The translations under genes and the position numbers were made by a program. From contig CM034607.1 of NCBI GenBank assembly GCA_020091685.1, forward strand, positions 29,226,645 to 29,290,644: a stretch of 64,000 nt of DNA, in the 5' to 3' direction. Each line of letters opens with the position of its first letter. Position 1 is the stretch's first letter. Shown here one piece after another: positions 33,115 through 46,400 of the stretch. The stretch is from Lutjanus erythropterus. Its lineage: Eukaryota; Chordata; Actinopteri; Lutjaniformes; Lutjanidae. The notes under the pieces were generated by a model. The model was not told the origin of the DNA. It saw nothing but the letters and a program-made list of their open reading frames with translations, and searched no databases.

Positions 33115-33530
33115 TGATTTGTGCCGGACCGATATCTGGTTTTTGGGGCCGATGCCGATACTGATATTAGGGAGTAAAATTCCAGTATCGCTATATTGGC
33201 CAGGGCTGCACAATTAATTGAAATTTTTATCAAAATTGCGATATGGCTTTCGGTAATTTTCAAATTGCAGGAGGTGCAATATTTGTCAAATGCGAAACGT
33301 GTGTCAAAAAACTTTTAAATTAATGAATAATTTTTGTTGTTGTTGATTTACAGCTTGTTAGTAACCAAATTTAAGAGATCCTTATTCAAAATGTTTGTTT
33401 ACTGTAAGTTTATTTAAACAATTAAATATAAGATGAAACAATTTAAATGTCAGCTGATATGTAATGGATTTTTTTAAGCATTCATATCATCTTGAAATAT
33501 CTTGTATCGGTCGGGCTGCAATTAAAAACG
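33115..33530. mobile_element. Two adjoining DNA-transposon remnants in phc1 intron 1
   Basis: 'ggaccgatatctgg ... ccagtatcgctatattgg' (33125-33200) is the fish CCGATATC-type end. It is followed by CCAGGGCTGCACAATTAATT (33200), a hAT-like MITE start with 'aaaattgcgatatggc'. The end is unclear, possibly at 'cgggctgcaatta' near 33511. Confidence 0.45.
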
Positions 33531-34415
33531 GATATTATGCAGTAAATGTGGAACACCTTTGATATTTTAGAGGGAAATCAGTTTCCATACTCGTGTCAAA
33601 TGCATTTTTATTATCCACAAATTAAATCCAGATTAACAAATGTAAATAACCATTTGACAGTGAAATTACGGTGATCCTCTCTGCATCTTCTGAGCCACAA
33701 ATACCAAGCATGAAAAAACACCAAGTACTCAACTTGTATTTGTAATGCTCCCTGTTAGTGTCTAAAAACATTTGTGAAGTTGTCTTCGTTTTATCTACAG
33801 GCTGCAGATTCTGTGTACAGCTGGTGTGCATTTATTAACATTTCATTTTTGTTTAGTGTTGCAAATTTCCTCAAATGAATGTTGGTGCTTATCGAAAAAA
33901 TTGACTATTCTGTGCACTCTTTATTTAACAGATTTGCTTGTACAGTGTTTAGAGATGCTGCAAAGACGTTTTGATTTTCTTAGCATATTTTATCAATTAA
34001 TTGGTAAGTTATTCTTTTAAGTTGTAATTGAACTTTATTTTAAAAAGCTTTCCTTGTCCATGTGCAGTGGGTAAATATGTATTTATTGAATCTTTTCTGC
34101 AAGAAAACTGTCATTTTTAAGACTCTGAACTATTGTGATATGATGCCAAAAACTGGTCAAATTAAAAAATGTTGAAAGTGTCAGAAGAAAACATCAGTCT
34201 GTAAGTATTTACATCTGTCTGACCACGACTACTGTATATCAGTCAGTGTTAAAATCATCCACCCAGTGAAATATGGATTCAGTTTTGCGCAGCGCCTCAG
34301 CTCAGTGAAGTATTGTGTTAGTCAGGAACAGTGATGGGCGGTTTCTCACAAAGTGTAATGTGTTTTTTCTCTCCGTGTTTGACTGATGGACGACTCCTCT
34401 GTCTCCTCAGCAGCC

Positions 34416-37400
34416 ATGGAGACGGATGGAGAGCAGAACCAGCAGGGGGCCTCGACCAATGGGAGCCCTGCATCTGGGACGAGCTCCCGCCCCTCTCCAA
34501 TGAATTCCATGTCTCTGTATGAAAGACAGGCTGTGCAGGTAGGTGTGTGTGCGTGCGTGAGTGTGTGTGTGTGGGTGCCTGTCAGAGGTTTGTTTACAGT
34601 TTACAGGCTTTCATTCTGCCCAGATTTGTGCCAAAATTCCTTTGAGTTCTGGATGAATCAAAAGCCTCAACCTCGCTTCTAATATCTACTTTTTATTTAT
34701 TATGAATGTAATTATTTTTTCCTAAATGATTCTCCTTTGACTTGACAGGTTAAAACAATGATTACAATAAAATGTATTAAATCCATGAAGGGGTTACAGT
34801 TTTGAAGTGTCTGCAACACATAAAATATTAAAATCTGTTGTTTATTTTACATTTTGGCTTATTATTTCCTGCGATTGATGTAAGATTCATTTAAAACTCT
34901 TGTGAACTAAACCTTTTAAACTATAGCTGGAACCAGTCTAATGCGTTATCAGTTTTTTTCCATGTGTTTTGTGTTTCTAAACGCTATGCTCAGCAGCGTG
35001 CAGGGAGAGCTGAATAGTGCTTTTCATCTCTACTCTCCATGTGTGTGTAATATAAGAGAAACTCGTTCCAAATCATTGTGTTACAGTACAGCTGGATTGA
35101 AGAAATGTACTCGCCACCTCACTCATAGTGTAATAATAAACCACTGTATTCTGAACAAACACATTTCAAACAGTAACATTTTCATTTTTTAACATTAAAT
35201 AGCAAAACCGAACTCTAAGCACTGTATCAAAAAATATGCAAATGAGGGGTGTCTCTGTCAGCATATTAGCTGCACATGTCATCAGAGAGAATCCGACAGT
35301 GTCCCACAAAGTTTGAAGGACGCCATTAAACAAACTACACAAGCTTTCCAGACTTAAGTTCACTTTCAGCCTCATGCAATCCTACTACCACTACTAGGGC
35401 TGCACAATTAATCGCAATAAAATCCCAACACGGCCAAATGTAATATCCACATCGCAAAACCAAATCACAGTTTTTCTGAAAGAGGAAGAATGTGTGAGAA
35501 AACAGCATTATAATGAGGTACTGTAGTGCTGCATTGATGACTTGGCCTAAAAATCTTGTTCTCTAGATGAAAAATGTTAAATTGGTACAGACCTCAATAA
35601 ATATTGCACCATCACGGTTTTAAGTTTAATGCAAAACTGATCATTTCCACTAATTGTATGGCACATCAAATTTCAGTCAAAATAGTTGAAATAAGACTTT
35701 TTTTTACCAAATTGTGCAGTCCTTACTACTACAACTATTACTGCTACTACAACTACTACTACTGCTGCTACTACTACTAATAATAAACATCAAGTAAAAA
35801 GAGTGCTGGTAGCGGTATGGTTTCGGCTGATATCCTAATTCAGATATTGGAATCGGAACTGAAAAAAAGTGGATTGGTACATCTCTCAGTACATAGAATA
35901 TAGATCCATCTTTAAACACTGAAGTCACACAATAACGAAAACAAACTAGAGATCAAGGCAGCGGTAGACCAGCAAGCAGGTAAACTGACAGATTTCGGCA
36001 GTGGAGTCCCAAGTATCCTGTTAAATTACGTCTGCAGCGTTTCATCTGCTGCTGTTTTGCTCTCAAATATGCGCCTAGCTGAGAGGCAAAGTTGAAGATT
36101 ATAAATAAACAAAAATGAAAAAGATACAGCCTGTGTTGTTGTTGCAGGACTTCACAAACGTTCTCACAGATTTCTAAGTGGAGCATTCAATACGACCACA
36201 AGTAGGCTGCCTGCCTGGGGATCAGACGGCACATAACCATGAAATGATTCAGGTCTCAATTTAACAAAAATTAGACTTTGGGAAGCTTTTGGCTGCTCGC
36301 AGAGATGAAAAAAGTGATTAAAAAAATAAATCTACCACCAATAGATAATTGAAAAATGAAATTAAATACACTTATTCATTTTAATGTGGCATTTCTGACA
36401 TTTCTAGTAGTAAAAATCTGGCTAATGTTGTTTTAGGGAAGGTGTAAGCGTAAGGCACAATGTCGAACATGAAGTGTGAACGGAGCTTGTTTGTGTGTCT
36501 AAGTGAGATCAGGAGGATGCACTTTGTTTTCGTATTTTATGATTTATGTTTGAGCTGATGGGCAGGAAGTGATGGAGAGCGACTGAAGCAGGGAGGTTAG
36601 GAGAGAGATTGAGTCGTGGAGGGCTGATGGAGGTTCTGTATAATTTTCTCAGGCTTCTGTCACCGTGCACAGCCATCTGTCTTTGTCACCCTGCACACAC
36701 TAATCCAGCCCGCCGCGCTCGCTTTCATCCCGCAACTTATTACTGTACGAGCCTCTGCTCATACATCAGGCAGCTGGCAGCAGGAGGCTTTACGCTCTGC
36801 TACAGCGTCCCTCCCTCTCTGCTTCCTCTGCCCTCCTTTCTCTTACTCCTGCTTCCCTCCTATTCTCTCATTTTTCATGCCTCTGTACTTCCCTTTTTTC
36901 CAAGTCTTCACATTTTTCTCCTTCTTCCTTCTGTCCTCCTTTCCTCCTCGCTGTTTGCCATCTCCCTTTCTCAACTTTCATCATCTCTCAGTACAACCTC
37001 CTTGCTTCCTCCCTGTCTCTTCTTCAATCATGTTCTCTGTTTCTCTGCTTCATTCTTATCTTTTTCCCCATTTGCTTTGTTTGCTTGTGCCCCTTGATTT
37101 GTCATTTCTCCTCTCCTCCTCCTCCTCCTCTCTCCAGGCCCTGCAGGCGTTACAGAGGCAGCCTAATGCAGCCCAGTACTTCCAGCAGCTGATGCTTCAG
37201 CAGCAGATCAGTAACGCCCAGCTGCAGAACCTGGCCGCTGTGCAACAGGTAAAGGTGTGTGTGTTATGTCATTCATCATTTTTCCTGAATGTATGCTGTG
37301 GCAAGCCCAATTTTAAAATCCTTATGATGAGACATTCACAAAGGATTTTGCAGAGACAGAAAAGAACATAAGAGAAAGTCAGAATTAAAGACATCAGACA

Positions 37401-40400
37401 CTTGATCTAATAAATCAGGAAACAGAACAAAATGAAATGACATCATCCTAATAAAACAGACAAAAGAGAAACAAAATAGAAGAAAAATCTAATTTGCTGT
37501 GCACCCACATGGTCAGAATATTAAGTTTGAGACTATAAAAAAGAGCCATGTTTGGCTGTGATCACAGAAAAACACCGTCATGCACACCATCACCTGTAAA
37601 TTCCAATTTACAGATTGATTGATTGATTGATTTTCATGATCAATGATAAAGTGATCAATTGCTGTTAAGATTTAACACGTTAAAAATTCAGTAACCGAAA
37701 ATGTGTTATGTGTGCCATTTCTCCACAGCTTACAGTCTGCTTTGTTAGTTTTGTATCTTTTTAATTGTTAATGATGAATTAGTCATGATTAATCAATTTC
37801 AAGTAAGTTCTGCAGAGACCCTACAGCCCTCTGCATGTATTTTTAAAAAATTTCTTAATTATTCCGCTGCCCTCAGGTCGTTTCATCAACCCAAAATGTT
37901 GGTATTTGATATCCTGGAAATAAGACTGAACAATCGGCCATCTTTATGCTCGGATGAATCCCACTGATTCTAACTTTGATGAACTCTTCAGTTTCGTCAA
38001 CATGAATGTAATTTCTGGGTCTGTTGCTGCCCTGTTAATACAGGTGTGTGCCTCCTGGCAAGTGGGGAAGAAAACAGTTGCAGGAATGTTGCATTCAAAC
38101 AGAATGAATAAATATGTAATAATAAAAAAAAGCAAGGAAGCATTCGAATGTTCATTTAGAATTTCAATGTCAAAGTTACAAATGAAGCTTCAAAGCTTCT
38201 AACTTCTCAGTAGAGCCCAGGATCTTTGTCTGTTGGAATAACAAGGATTTATTCTGCAGCCTGACAGCCTTTGCACACATTCAGCTTTTGATTTTGTTTG
38301 TAATACACTTCTCTTCTCTTCTCTTCTCTTCTCTTCTCTTCTCTTCTCTTCTCTTCTCTTCTCTTCTCTTCTCTTCTCTTCCTCTTCCTCTTCCTCTTCC
38401 TCTTCCTCTCAGGCTACGTTAGCTGCCAGCCGTCAGTCCAGTCCCTCCAGCAGCAGCTCTTCTCAGACCACCAGCACCACAGCTGTACGTACTGTTTCCG
38501 TGGTTACACCAAAATGGCTGCTCTCTGTCACGGAGAAGCTAAGATTTTTGTTGCAGGATTTCTAGTATCACTTTTTACATTTTCTCCTTACTGACTCGTT
38601 TAAGTCATAATGACAACATTAATTCTGTATATTGATGTAACTGGTTATCATTTTGCAGGCCAGTGTAACATCTGGATCAGGGTCTACAACCAGCAGCCGT
38701 CCTATGGGAGCCTCAGCGACGTCCACAATCAGCCAATCAGTGCTGCTGAGTGGGACGGCAGGGGGGCAGGGACAAATGTACCTGAGGGTAAGTTTTACCA
38801 TGAATGCCATATATCACTTTCAATACACTGTAGCAAGAATGTAGTACTTTTTATATGTTTTCAAGCAAGATTATTTTATTAAATCATCCAGTCATTTTCG
38901 TGTCAAAACCTTACAAGCATTTAAACCTGTAAAACAGGCTGAAGTTTGCATTACATATTTTATAGCAGTGAAGTGTATCAGTGTATCTGTCATATGTACA
39001 TGCAGATTATACTTACACACCAGTATTAACTTGCTTTCTGAGTGTGTGATGGTTGTCCTGTCGTCCTGCAGGTCAACCGCTCCCTGAGGGCCCCCATCTC
39101 CTCGCAGCTCATTTTTATGCCGGGCAGCACAGCAACTGCTGCCGTGGCAACCGTCACCCAGCAGCCACAGGCTCAGCAACAGCAACAGGAAGTGACACCA
39201 ACTTCCTCCTCCAGTAGCCAATCAGATAACGACCAGGTTTGTGGAACAATGATTTGAGGAAAACCTGATGTCTTTTCAGATTAATTCACATTATACTGAT
39301 TCCTTGCCCTTTATATTTGTTCTCTCTCTTGATCCCGGTCTCCAGGTGCAGAATCTGGCCATGCGAGGTGTGTCCGGTACCAAAGGCGTCGGTGTTAAGA
39401 CTGAAGCCCCAGAGAGGAGTGATTCAGGTAGGCAAACTAATACCTGCTTTCACTCCAGTTTCTGTGGCTGCTATTTGTTGTAAGATTGCAAATTGGCTCA
39501 AACATAATCTGAATGAATGTATTTGTTATTAAAGACACAATAAAAATGTTTTCCTTTTAAAGGGACAGTTCATCACAAAATCAAAATTCCATATTTTTCC
39601 TCTGGCTTGTGGTGCCGTTTTTCCGTCTGGATAGCTTTGATGTGAGTAGCAGAGTTTTGGAGATATCAGCTGTAGAGATGTCTGCCTTCACTCCAACATA
39701 ACAGGACTGAGTGGCACTCAGCTTTTGGGGCTTAAAGTGACAAAAAAGTTGAAAAACTCAACTTGTCTTTCCAGAAATCACGACCCAGTTACTCAAGATC
39801 CACAGGCCTTTTTGTGAGCAATTTCATGTCACAGCTATTTTCTTTTTACCAAACTACATCCGCCAGCTGAATCACTGCACAGAATTAATGTTGCCTCCTT
39901 CTATGTTGTGATTCGGTTGTCAGACAGTCGTTCCATTATATTCAGGAGAAGGCAGACACCGCTTCAGCTGATATCGACTGATTAATAGTGTGATATATAT
40001 TTTCAATTTTGATGTGAACTGTCCCTTTGACACTGGATCAAATGATTGTGTACATGAAAGCGGTCACTCATATTGAAGAACCCAAAGAGAAATATAATTT
40101 TTCTGCAGTTCTCCTCAGCATCTTTCATCTTATTTTGCTCATTATTTTTCCAGCTCACAGCTTTACTGTTTTGTTTGACTCTTACTGCTCTCATTACCCA
40201 AGTTTCAGATTCCAGAAAAAAATCTCTGATACCCCTTTTGCACCACAAGAGAACACGTTTTGTTTTTGTTCGGCCACCTGATTTTGAAACATTCAGAACA
40301 TTTCTACCAAAAATAAATTGGATTGGAACCTTTTAGTTCCTATCTCGAACTTAAAGACAGCAGGCTTTTTTTTTTTTTACCTGAAGTGTGAACCTATGTG

Positions 40401-43400
40401 AGTCATATTCTACAGGTCCTTCTGCATTGTGCAACATCCTCTGTCGATGATGCATCCTTGATTACACTGGTTTGCTAGATAGCACCAAGGTTTCAAGAAT
40501 CTTGATCTGGTTCAAGAACCAGATCTAATTTGGTGGAAAAGTGGTATGATAAACCCACTGTACACTAACCTGCTCAGCCTCAAAGAATCATGCTGGTGAA
40601 CACACTGGAACATCTTTCACCATATGAGCCAGGTAATTAAGCAATAATTAAGGAATTGGTCGGGAGCAAACTAGAACAACTCGAAGGAAAGTGAAAATTG
40701 GACATAAAATTGATAATAATTTTGCCGTATCTGTTGAATTTGTAAATAAGCCTCCATTTGCAAAGAGTTTCCCCATATCAAGTTTATAAGGTGATAATAT
40801 GTTGGTGTTGTGTTCACAGCTTGTATTCGCTGGCCACAAGTTATCAAAAATTCTGTTAATTCCAGTGTAAATTGTTTAAATGTTGGTGTGTAACTAGTTT
40901 TTTCCCTCCCTTTTCAGCGGCATATTCCCTGGTCCAGCCCTCCCATCAGTCAAACTCCCAGTCACCCCCAAAGCCAAGCCAGCCTCAGCCGCAGCCGCCC
41001 CACATCAAAATCCCTACGTACCCTCAGCCCACCAACCTCAAAGCCCACCCGTCCTCCTCCTCCGGTGCCTCCTCTTCGTCCTCCACCTCCTCCATCCCTC
41101 TGTCCCAGCTCCTGCTTCACGGAACCCGGACTCTCACCACAGGCACCACAGCTCCCACAGCAGCACACACTCTGGTCCTCACGTCCAGCGCAGCGTCGCA
41201 GCCCCACGGGTATCCTGTCGGCACGGCGACGATCAAACCAGCGGTTAACGCTCAGACTCTGGTGGTGCAGCCCCTGCAGAAAACCTCGCTCAGTGCGGAG
41301 AAATCCGGCCACGGTAATGGACCCATCCCCATCCAACCCAAAACTCTGCAGGGGCTCCGCCTGCCCCTCCAGCTGCCTTCCAGGAACCCTCCTCCCATCC
41401 TGCCTGCCCCTCCGCCCGCCAGCAGCTCCGCCCAGCCCCCGCAGCCGCCACACATCCCGGTCCAGATCGTAGGGGCAAGGCAGAGCACGCTTGGAAACAC
41501 CCAGGCTCTGGCTCTGGCGCGGGGCAGCTGCTGCCAGGACGGAGCCGCTGTCCTCAGCAGCTCGTCCAGCCTGCTCACCATGGTGGCATCCATCGCGTCC
41601 AGGGAGGGTGGGGTTGTAGGCCGAGGGGTGGGGCTTAAGACGCTTCAGTCGCCCCAGGAGGCCCCCCCATTGGCGCAAGTCTCTCAGGTGCACCCACAGG
41701 CCAATCAGAGCTCTGGACAGAGTCAGAATGGACCCCTGGCTTCAAGCCCTGCCTCCTCCCAATCCCCCACTGTTTCGTCCCCTCCCACCTCCATGTCTCG
41801 CTCCTCCCTCTCCCTCCCTCTGGCAACAGAAGAGCAGAGAGGAGCGTCAGCTGCTGTGACCACTAATGGAGACTCATCGGGAAGTCAGACGCCACAGGTC
41901 AGCTGATTACTGTCAACTAACAGGGCTGTTGTGGTGAAGAAATTTCCTCTGCAGGGATTTAGGTTGGCTCAGCGCATTGTGCAGTATTACTGCCATTTGC
42001 TGTTTGTTTTTTAGTGATAGATTAAGTAATTTGGTGCTTTTTTGTTGACTTCAAATGAGACTTCACATTCACAGTTTCTTTTAACTGTCCCTTAATATTA
42101 CGGCATTAGACAACATACAACTGCTCCTAATGCCAACTTTGAAAGGTTAACCTACAAAATAAACCCTATAATACCTAAAACCTGGGTCCCAAACAGCTGG
42201 TGTTGTTCCATCTTTGAGACCGAACTGGTACTGGGCCTCGTATTGCTTCCTGAAAAAACATTGATTCATTTGTTTAACACACAGTCAAGGAGTCGAGTGT
42301 AAAATAAGACAGGCCTAGGCTCAGGGAAAAAACACAAACAAAACATGAACATGGTAGTTGCTTGCCATCCCCTGCAGTTGGCTTGTCAATAACATGTTAG
42401 TACAACAGCGCCTTTAATTATTCAAGATTAAGTTAAGATTAAGTTTATTTTACAACATTTTATTTACTTGCAGTTACACAATGGGAGGTCGGATTTAAAG
42501 GACTATTTTGAGCACAGTACTCACAGTTTCTCCTACTACATTTTTCTTTCATTCCCAGTACCTCGTATTGGTTTGTAGTTCTTTGTCTGCTGTCTGTCTG
42601 CTCTGTGCATGTTAAAGTGTTACTTCTTATCCAAATAGAGGTTTCTTAATAGCGGGTGTCATACACCAGTCCTCCTCTGGTGCAAATATGATTTTGGGCT
42701 GCGTAAATAAAAATGAAAAACAAACAAACATCCTTTTGTATATAGTAGAGAAGCTGTGAATTTTTTTTTTTTTTTTTTTTATCTAAATCTTAAGTCTGAT
42801 CTGATTTTTCTTCTTTGCTGTTTATGACTGAAGCTGTGTAGGAGTTGTGTTAAGTTACTGCTAATGAAAACAAGAATGAAAACATTTTTTGATTGTGCTG
42901 CTTCATGATAAAAAGGTTTAAATAACAAAACAACAGGGAACTTTTTGTGCAAAGAATTTAAGGAAGGTATGTTTTTTCCCAGAGACGTATACGAATGGTC
43001 TGTGCACCGCTTTACAGCCGCTCGACTTGAACTTTGTCGAGCGCGTCTTCGGTTAAAAGACACACCTTCAGCTGGGTAGTCCTGTATGTAAGGGAAATGC
43101 AAATTCAGCAGTGCTGGGCTGACGTGCCAAGTCAAGCCAGGCCAGCTCATGTGAATGGAAAACGGCCATAGGTTCTCCTACATACTTGGAAGCGGAGGGT
43201 GCAGCAAGGTATTTGCAGCCTGCAAGCTCACGGCTAGATTCCAATAAATCCTACACACTGGGCTTTTTAGTCATAAACACAGGAGAGAAAACAGTTTTGG
43301 GCAGACTCAGAAAATGGATCACCAGATTGTTTTTTTCTCATTTTCCTCTCATGGCTTCCAAAGAGTTGCAACAATTTAACCCTAAACAATTATGATTCTC

Positions 43401-46400
43401 TAAAATGACTTTTGGAAACGAAATGTTTTTTAAGAAATTCTGCCTTAACTGCTCATGAATTCTGTATTTATCTGATTTATCACATTGACCAACTTTTCCT
43501 GCAGTTATTCTGTTCTCTTTTCATCTGTTCATCTGTTTTTTTTTGTTTTTTTGTTTTGTTTTTAGGGAAAGCAGTTGACTGGTTCACTAAAAAGAAAATC
43601 GGACTCTAATTCAGCCAATGACGAGGATGGCCCCTCCCCTCCACGGCTCCAGCCAGTCAGAGATCACACCTCAGCGCTCCCGACCAATCCCGTCAAAGCA
43701 GGTAACAACATAGAAACCAGTCAATCAGAAACAGTTCGTGAATTATTAGCTATGAATTGTTCTTAGCAGGCTTGCTCACTGCTTCTGCTGCTGTAACACA
43801 ATATAAACTTTTTTTTTTACTGCTCCTCTCTTTTCTCCTCCTCACCTCCCCGCCAGGCTCCGGCGCTCCTCCTCCCGCCTCATCCTCTCCCTCCCCAGTG
43901 CTGACAGTGTCCCGTGGGGTCTGCGGTCAGGGAGACAGAGCTCCTCCCCCCCAAGCTGTGGTTAAACCGAGCGTCCTTACACACCTCATCGAAGGCTTTG
44001 TCATCCAAGAAGGGGCAGAGCCTTTCCCTGTGAGTACATGGGAGTTGTAGTTTCTATTGTCATGTATGACTTTGGTCTACTGGTCACCAGACGTGTCTTT
44101 TATTGCTGTTTCTGTTTGACTGACAGGTCTGTGGTTCAGTAAAGGACTCGACTGGAGAGGATTTAACCAATGACAGTCCGGACACGAACCAATCAGAGAC
44201 TGTTACGACAGCGACAGGTAACAGCCAAACTGCTCTGACAGTCCTGCTGCCTTCCAGACATGTTTGAGGGCAGAAAATTGCCTGTTTGCTTTAAGCCAGA
44301 ATTCCAAGTGAGAAACATGGTTGAGATTTCTCATCTGTGAAGTTTTGGAGTTGCAGTTGTCACTTACCACGGCTTTAAAATATTTACAATCCTCATACTA
44401 CACTGAAATTTGATTGTGTGCAACTTTGTAGTTGTGGAAGGGTAAGGACATAAAATTTGCACTTAAAGCTGGATGTCGATGCTAATTTTGTAATTTAAGA
44501 GATAGTTTGGGTTATTTGAAGTGGAGTTGTATGAGGTACAAACCCACAGTCAGTGCATTACCTACAGTAGATGGTGGCTGACACGCTCCCAATTTGGAGA
44601 AGCAGCAGGCGTACGGATGTAGGAAGCTAAGCAATGGACTTCTGTGGACAGGATCAGCAGAAAACGTAATATTTTCACTTCTTTAACTTGTCGTCAGACA
44701 GCCTTTCGCTGCAGCAAGTGTTTTACGAGGTAAAATTATTCTTTTTGCCAATGGAGTTTGGTTGGTTTGGAGAGAGTGATATGTGGCTGATATAATGCCA
44801 AAAAGACTGTCTGATGACAAGGTAAAACAGTGAAAATATTTTAAATATAGTTTGCACTTAACCTGATATTGATTTTTTCAGAGGAGCTTTATGAAATGTT
44901 TATAAATTGCTTAGCTTTCAACCATCATCTACTGTAGGTAACACACTGACTATAGATCAGTATCTCATACAACCCCACTTGAAATAAGCTGAACTATCCC
45001 TTTAAAGAGTAAGTGCATAAATTTTAAGAGTTGATTTGCACTTCAAACTGTCTTAAACTGTCCATGTTAATTTGCTAGTGAACCTTGCCAAATATAATTA
45101 ACATGGACACATAGGGCAGGGTTTTACTTTGTGCAACAGAATGAGCCTTGTTGGTCCGTTGTTTGTTTGAGCTGGGCCACAGGAACGCACTGAGTTTTAA
45201 TTACAACCTTTGAGCTGGGAATTTCCCACCTCTTGACTTTGTCTGTTGGCTGCATAACAACACAGTGAAATATTACAGTCCTCTTTTCTCATTGTGCTGT
45301 GACGATACAGAGGACCGAGACTGTGAAGCTTTTTGAGGGCATTTTCACTCGTGTGTTTGTTCGGATTTTCTGATGTAACATTATGGCAGCTTAACACATT
45401 CATTTATGTACATAATTGCAGAAATTATATATTTACCATCTGTCTGTCTCCTCTGTTTTTCCTCCAAACTGTCCCCTCAGTGCTGAAGTGTGAGTACTGT
45501 AAAAACTTTGCTCCTGCCAGCCAGTTCAGAGGCACCAAAAGGTTCTGCTCCATGTCTTGTGCCAAGAGGTACTTCAACATGCATGAAATATAATGTATGC
45601 AGCAGAAGCCATCTTAGATTAAAAGAAAAACTGTACAGCTGCAGACACTGTAGCCTTATTGCGCTCACATTTTAAAGGAACAGTTCACCCCAAAATAAAA
45701 AATGCATATTATTCCTCTTACCTGTAGTGATATTTATCCATCTAAATTGTTTTGTGTGAGCTGTTTCTCTTTCCAGAAATCATGACCCGGTTACTGAAGA
45801 TTTTCTTTTAACTACTTTCTTTCTACTGAACTACACCCACCAACTGTAGCATGCGCTAGTGGACGAGAGGCTTGTGCTTGTGACAGTGCAGGAAGTAAAA
45901 ATTTATGGTGTCTGAGTAGATGTGTGCTTCCCTCTGCGTGCTGATATGGTTGGCTGTTGTAGCTCGGTAGAAAGGAAATAGTTCCTAAATGAAACTGCTC
46001 TCAGCAAGACGAGGCAAAGTGACTTTATTTGTATATCACATTTCATATGTTAGGGCAGTTCAATGTGCTTTACATGATAATAAAACTACAGAGAAGGTAA
46101 AAGAGTTCCAATTTAAATTCAGGCAAGCGATACAAGAAATAAAGAAAGATTTAAAAGTGAAATAGTGCAGTTCAAGTTACAATAAAAAGATAAAAGAGTG
46201 CAGGAAATACTTACACATTTAAGCACTGTTAAATTAATTTAAAAACAATTCTGAATGCATGAAAACGAGGGCTATTTAAAAGCTAAGCTAAGAAGATAGG
46301 TTTTTAGCCATTTTTAGGTAGACCAGGCAGTGTAGATAGAAAAGTTTTTAGGTTTAGAATTAATAATGGTCAGAGTCTGGGGCTTGTCTGATATCATCTG

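Noticed and set aside
40962-41693. 243-codon open frame on the minus strand
   Set aside because: Lies antisense to the large phc1 exon (40918-41897). High GC and Pro/Ser-rich codons on the plus strand leave the opposite frame open; the protein has no recognisable features.
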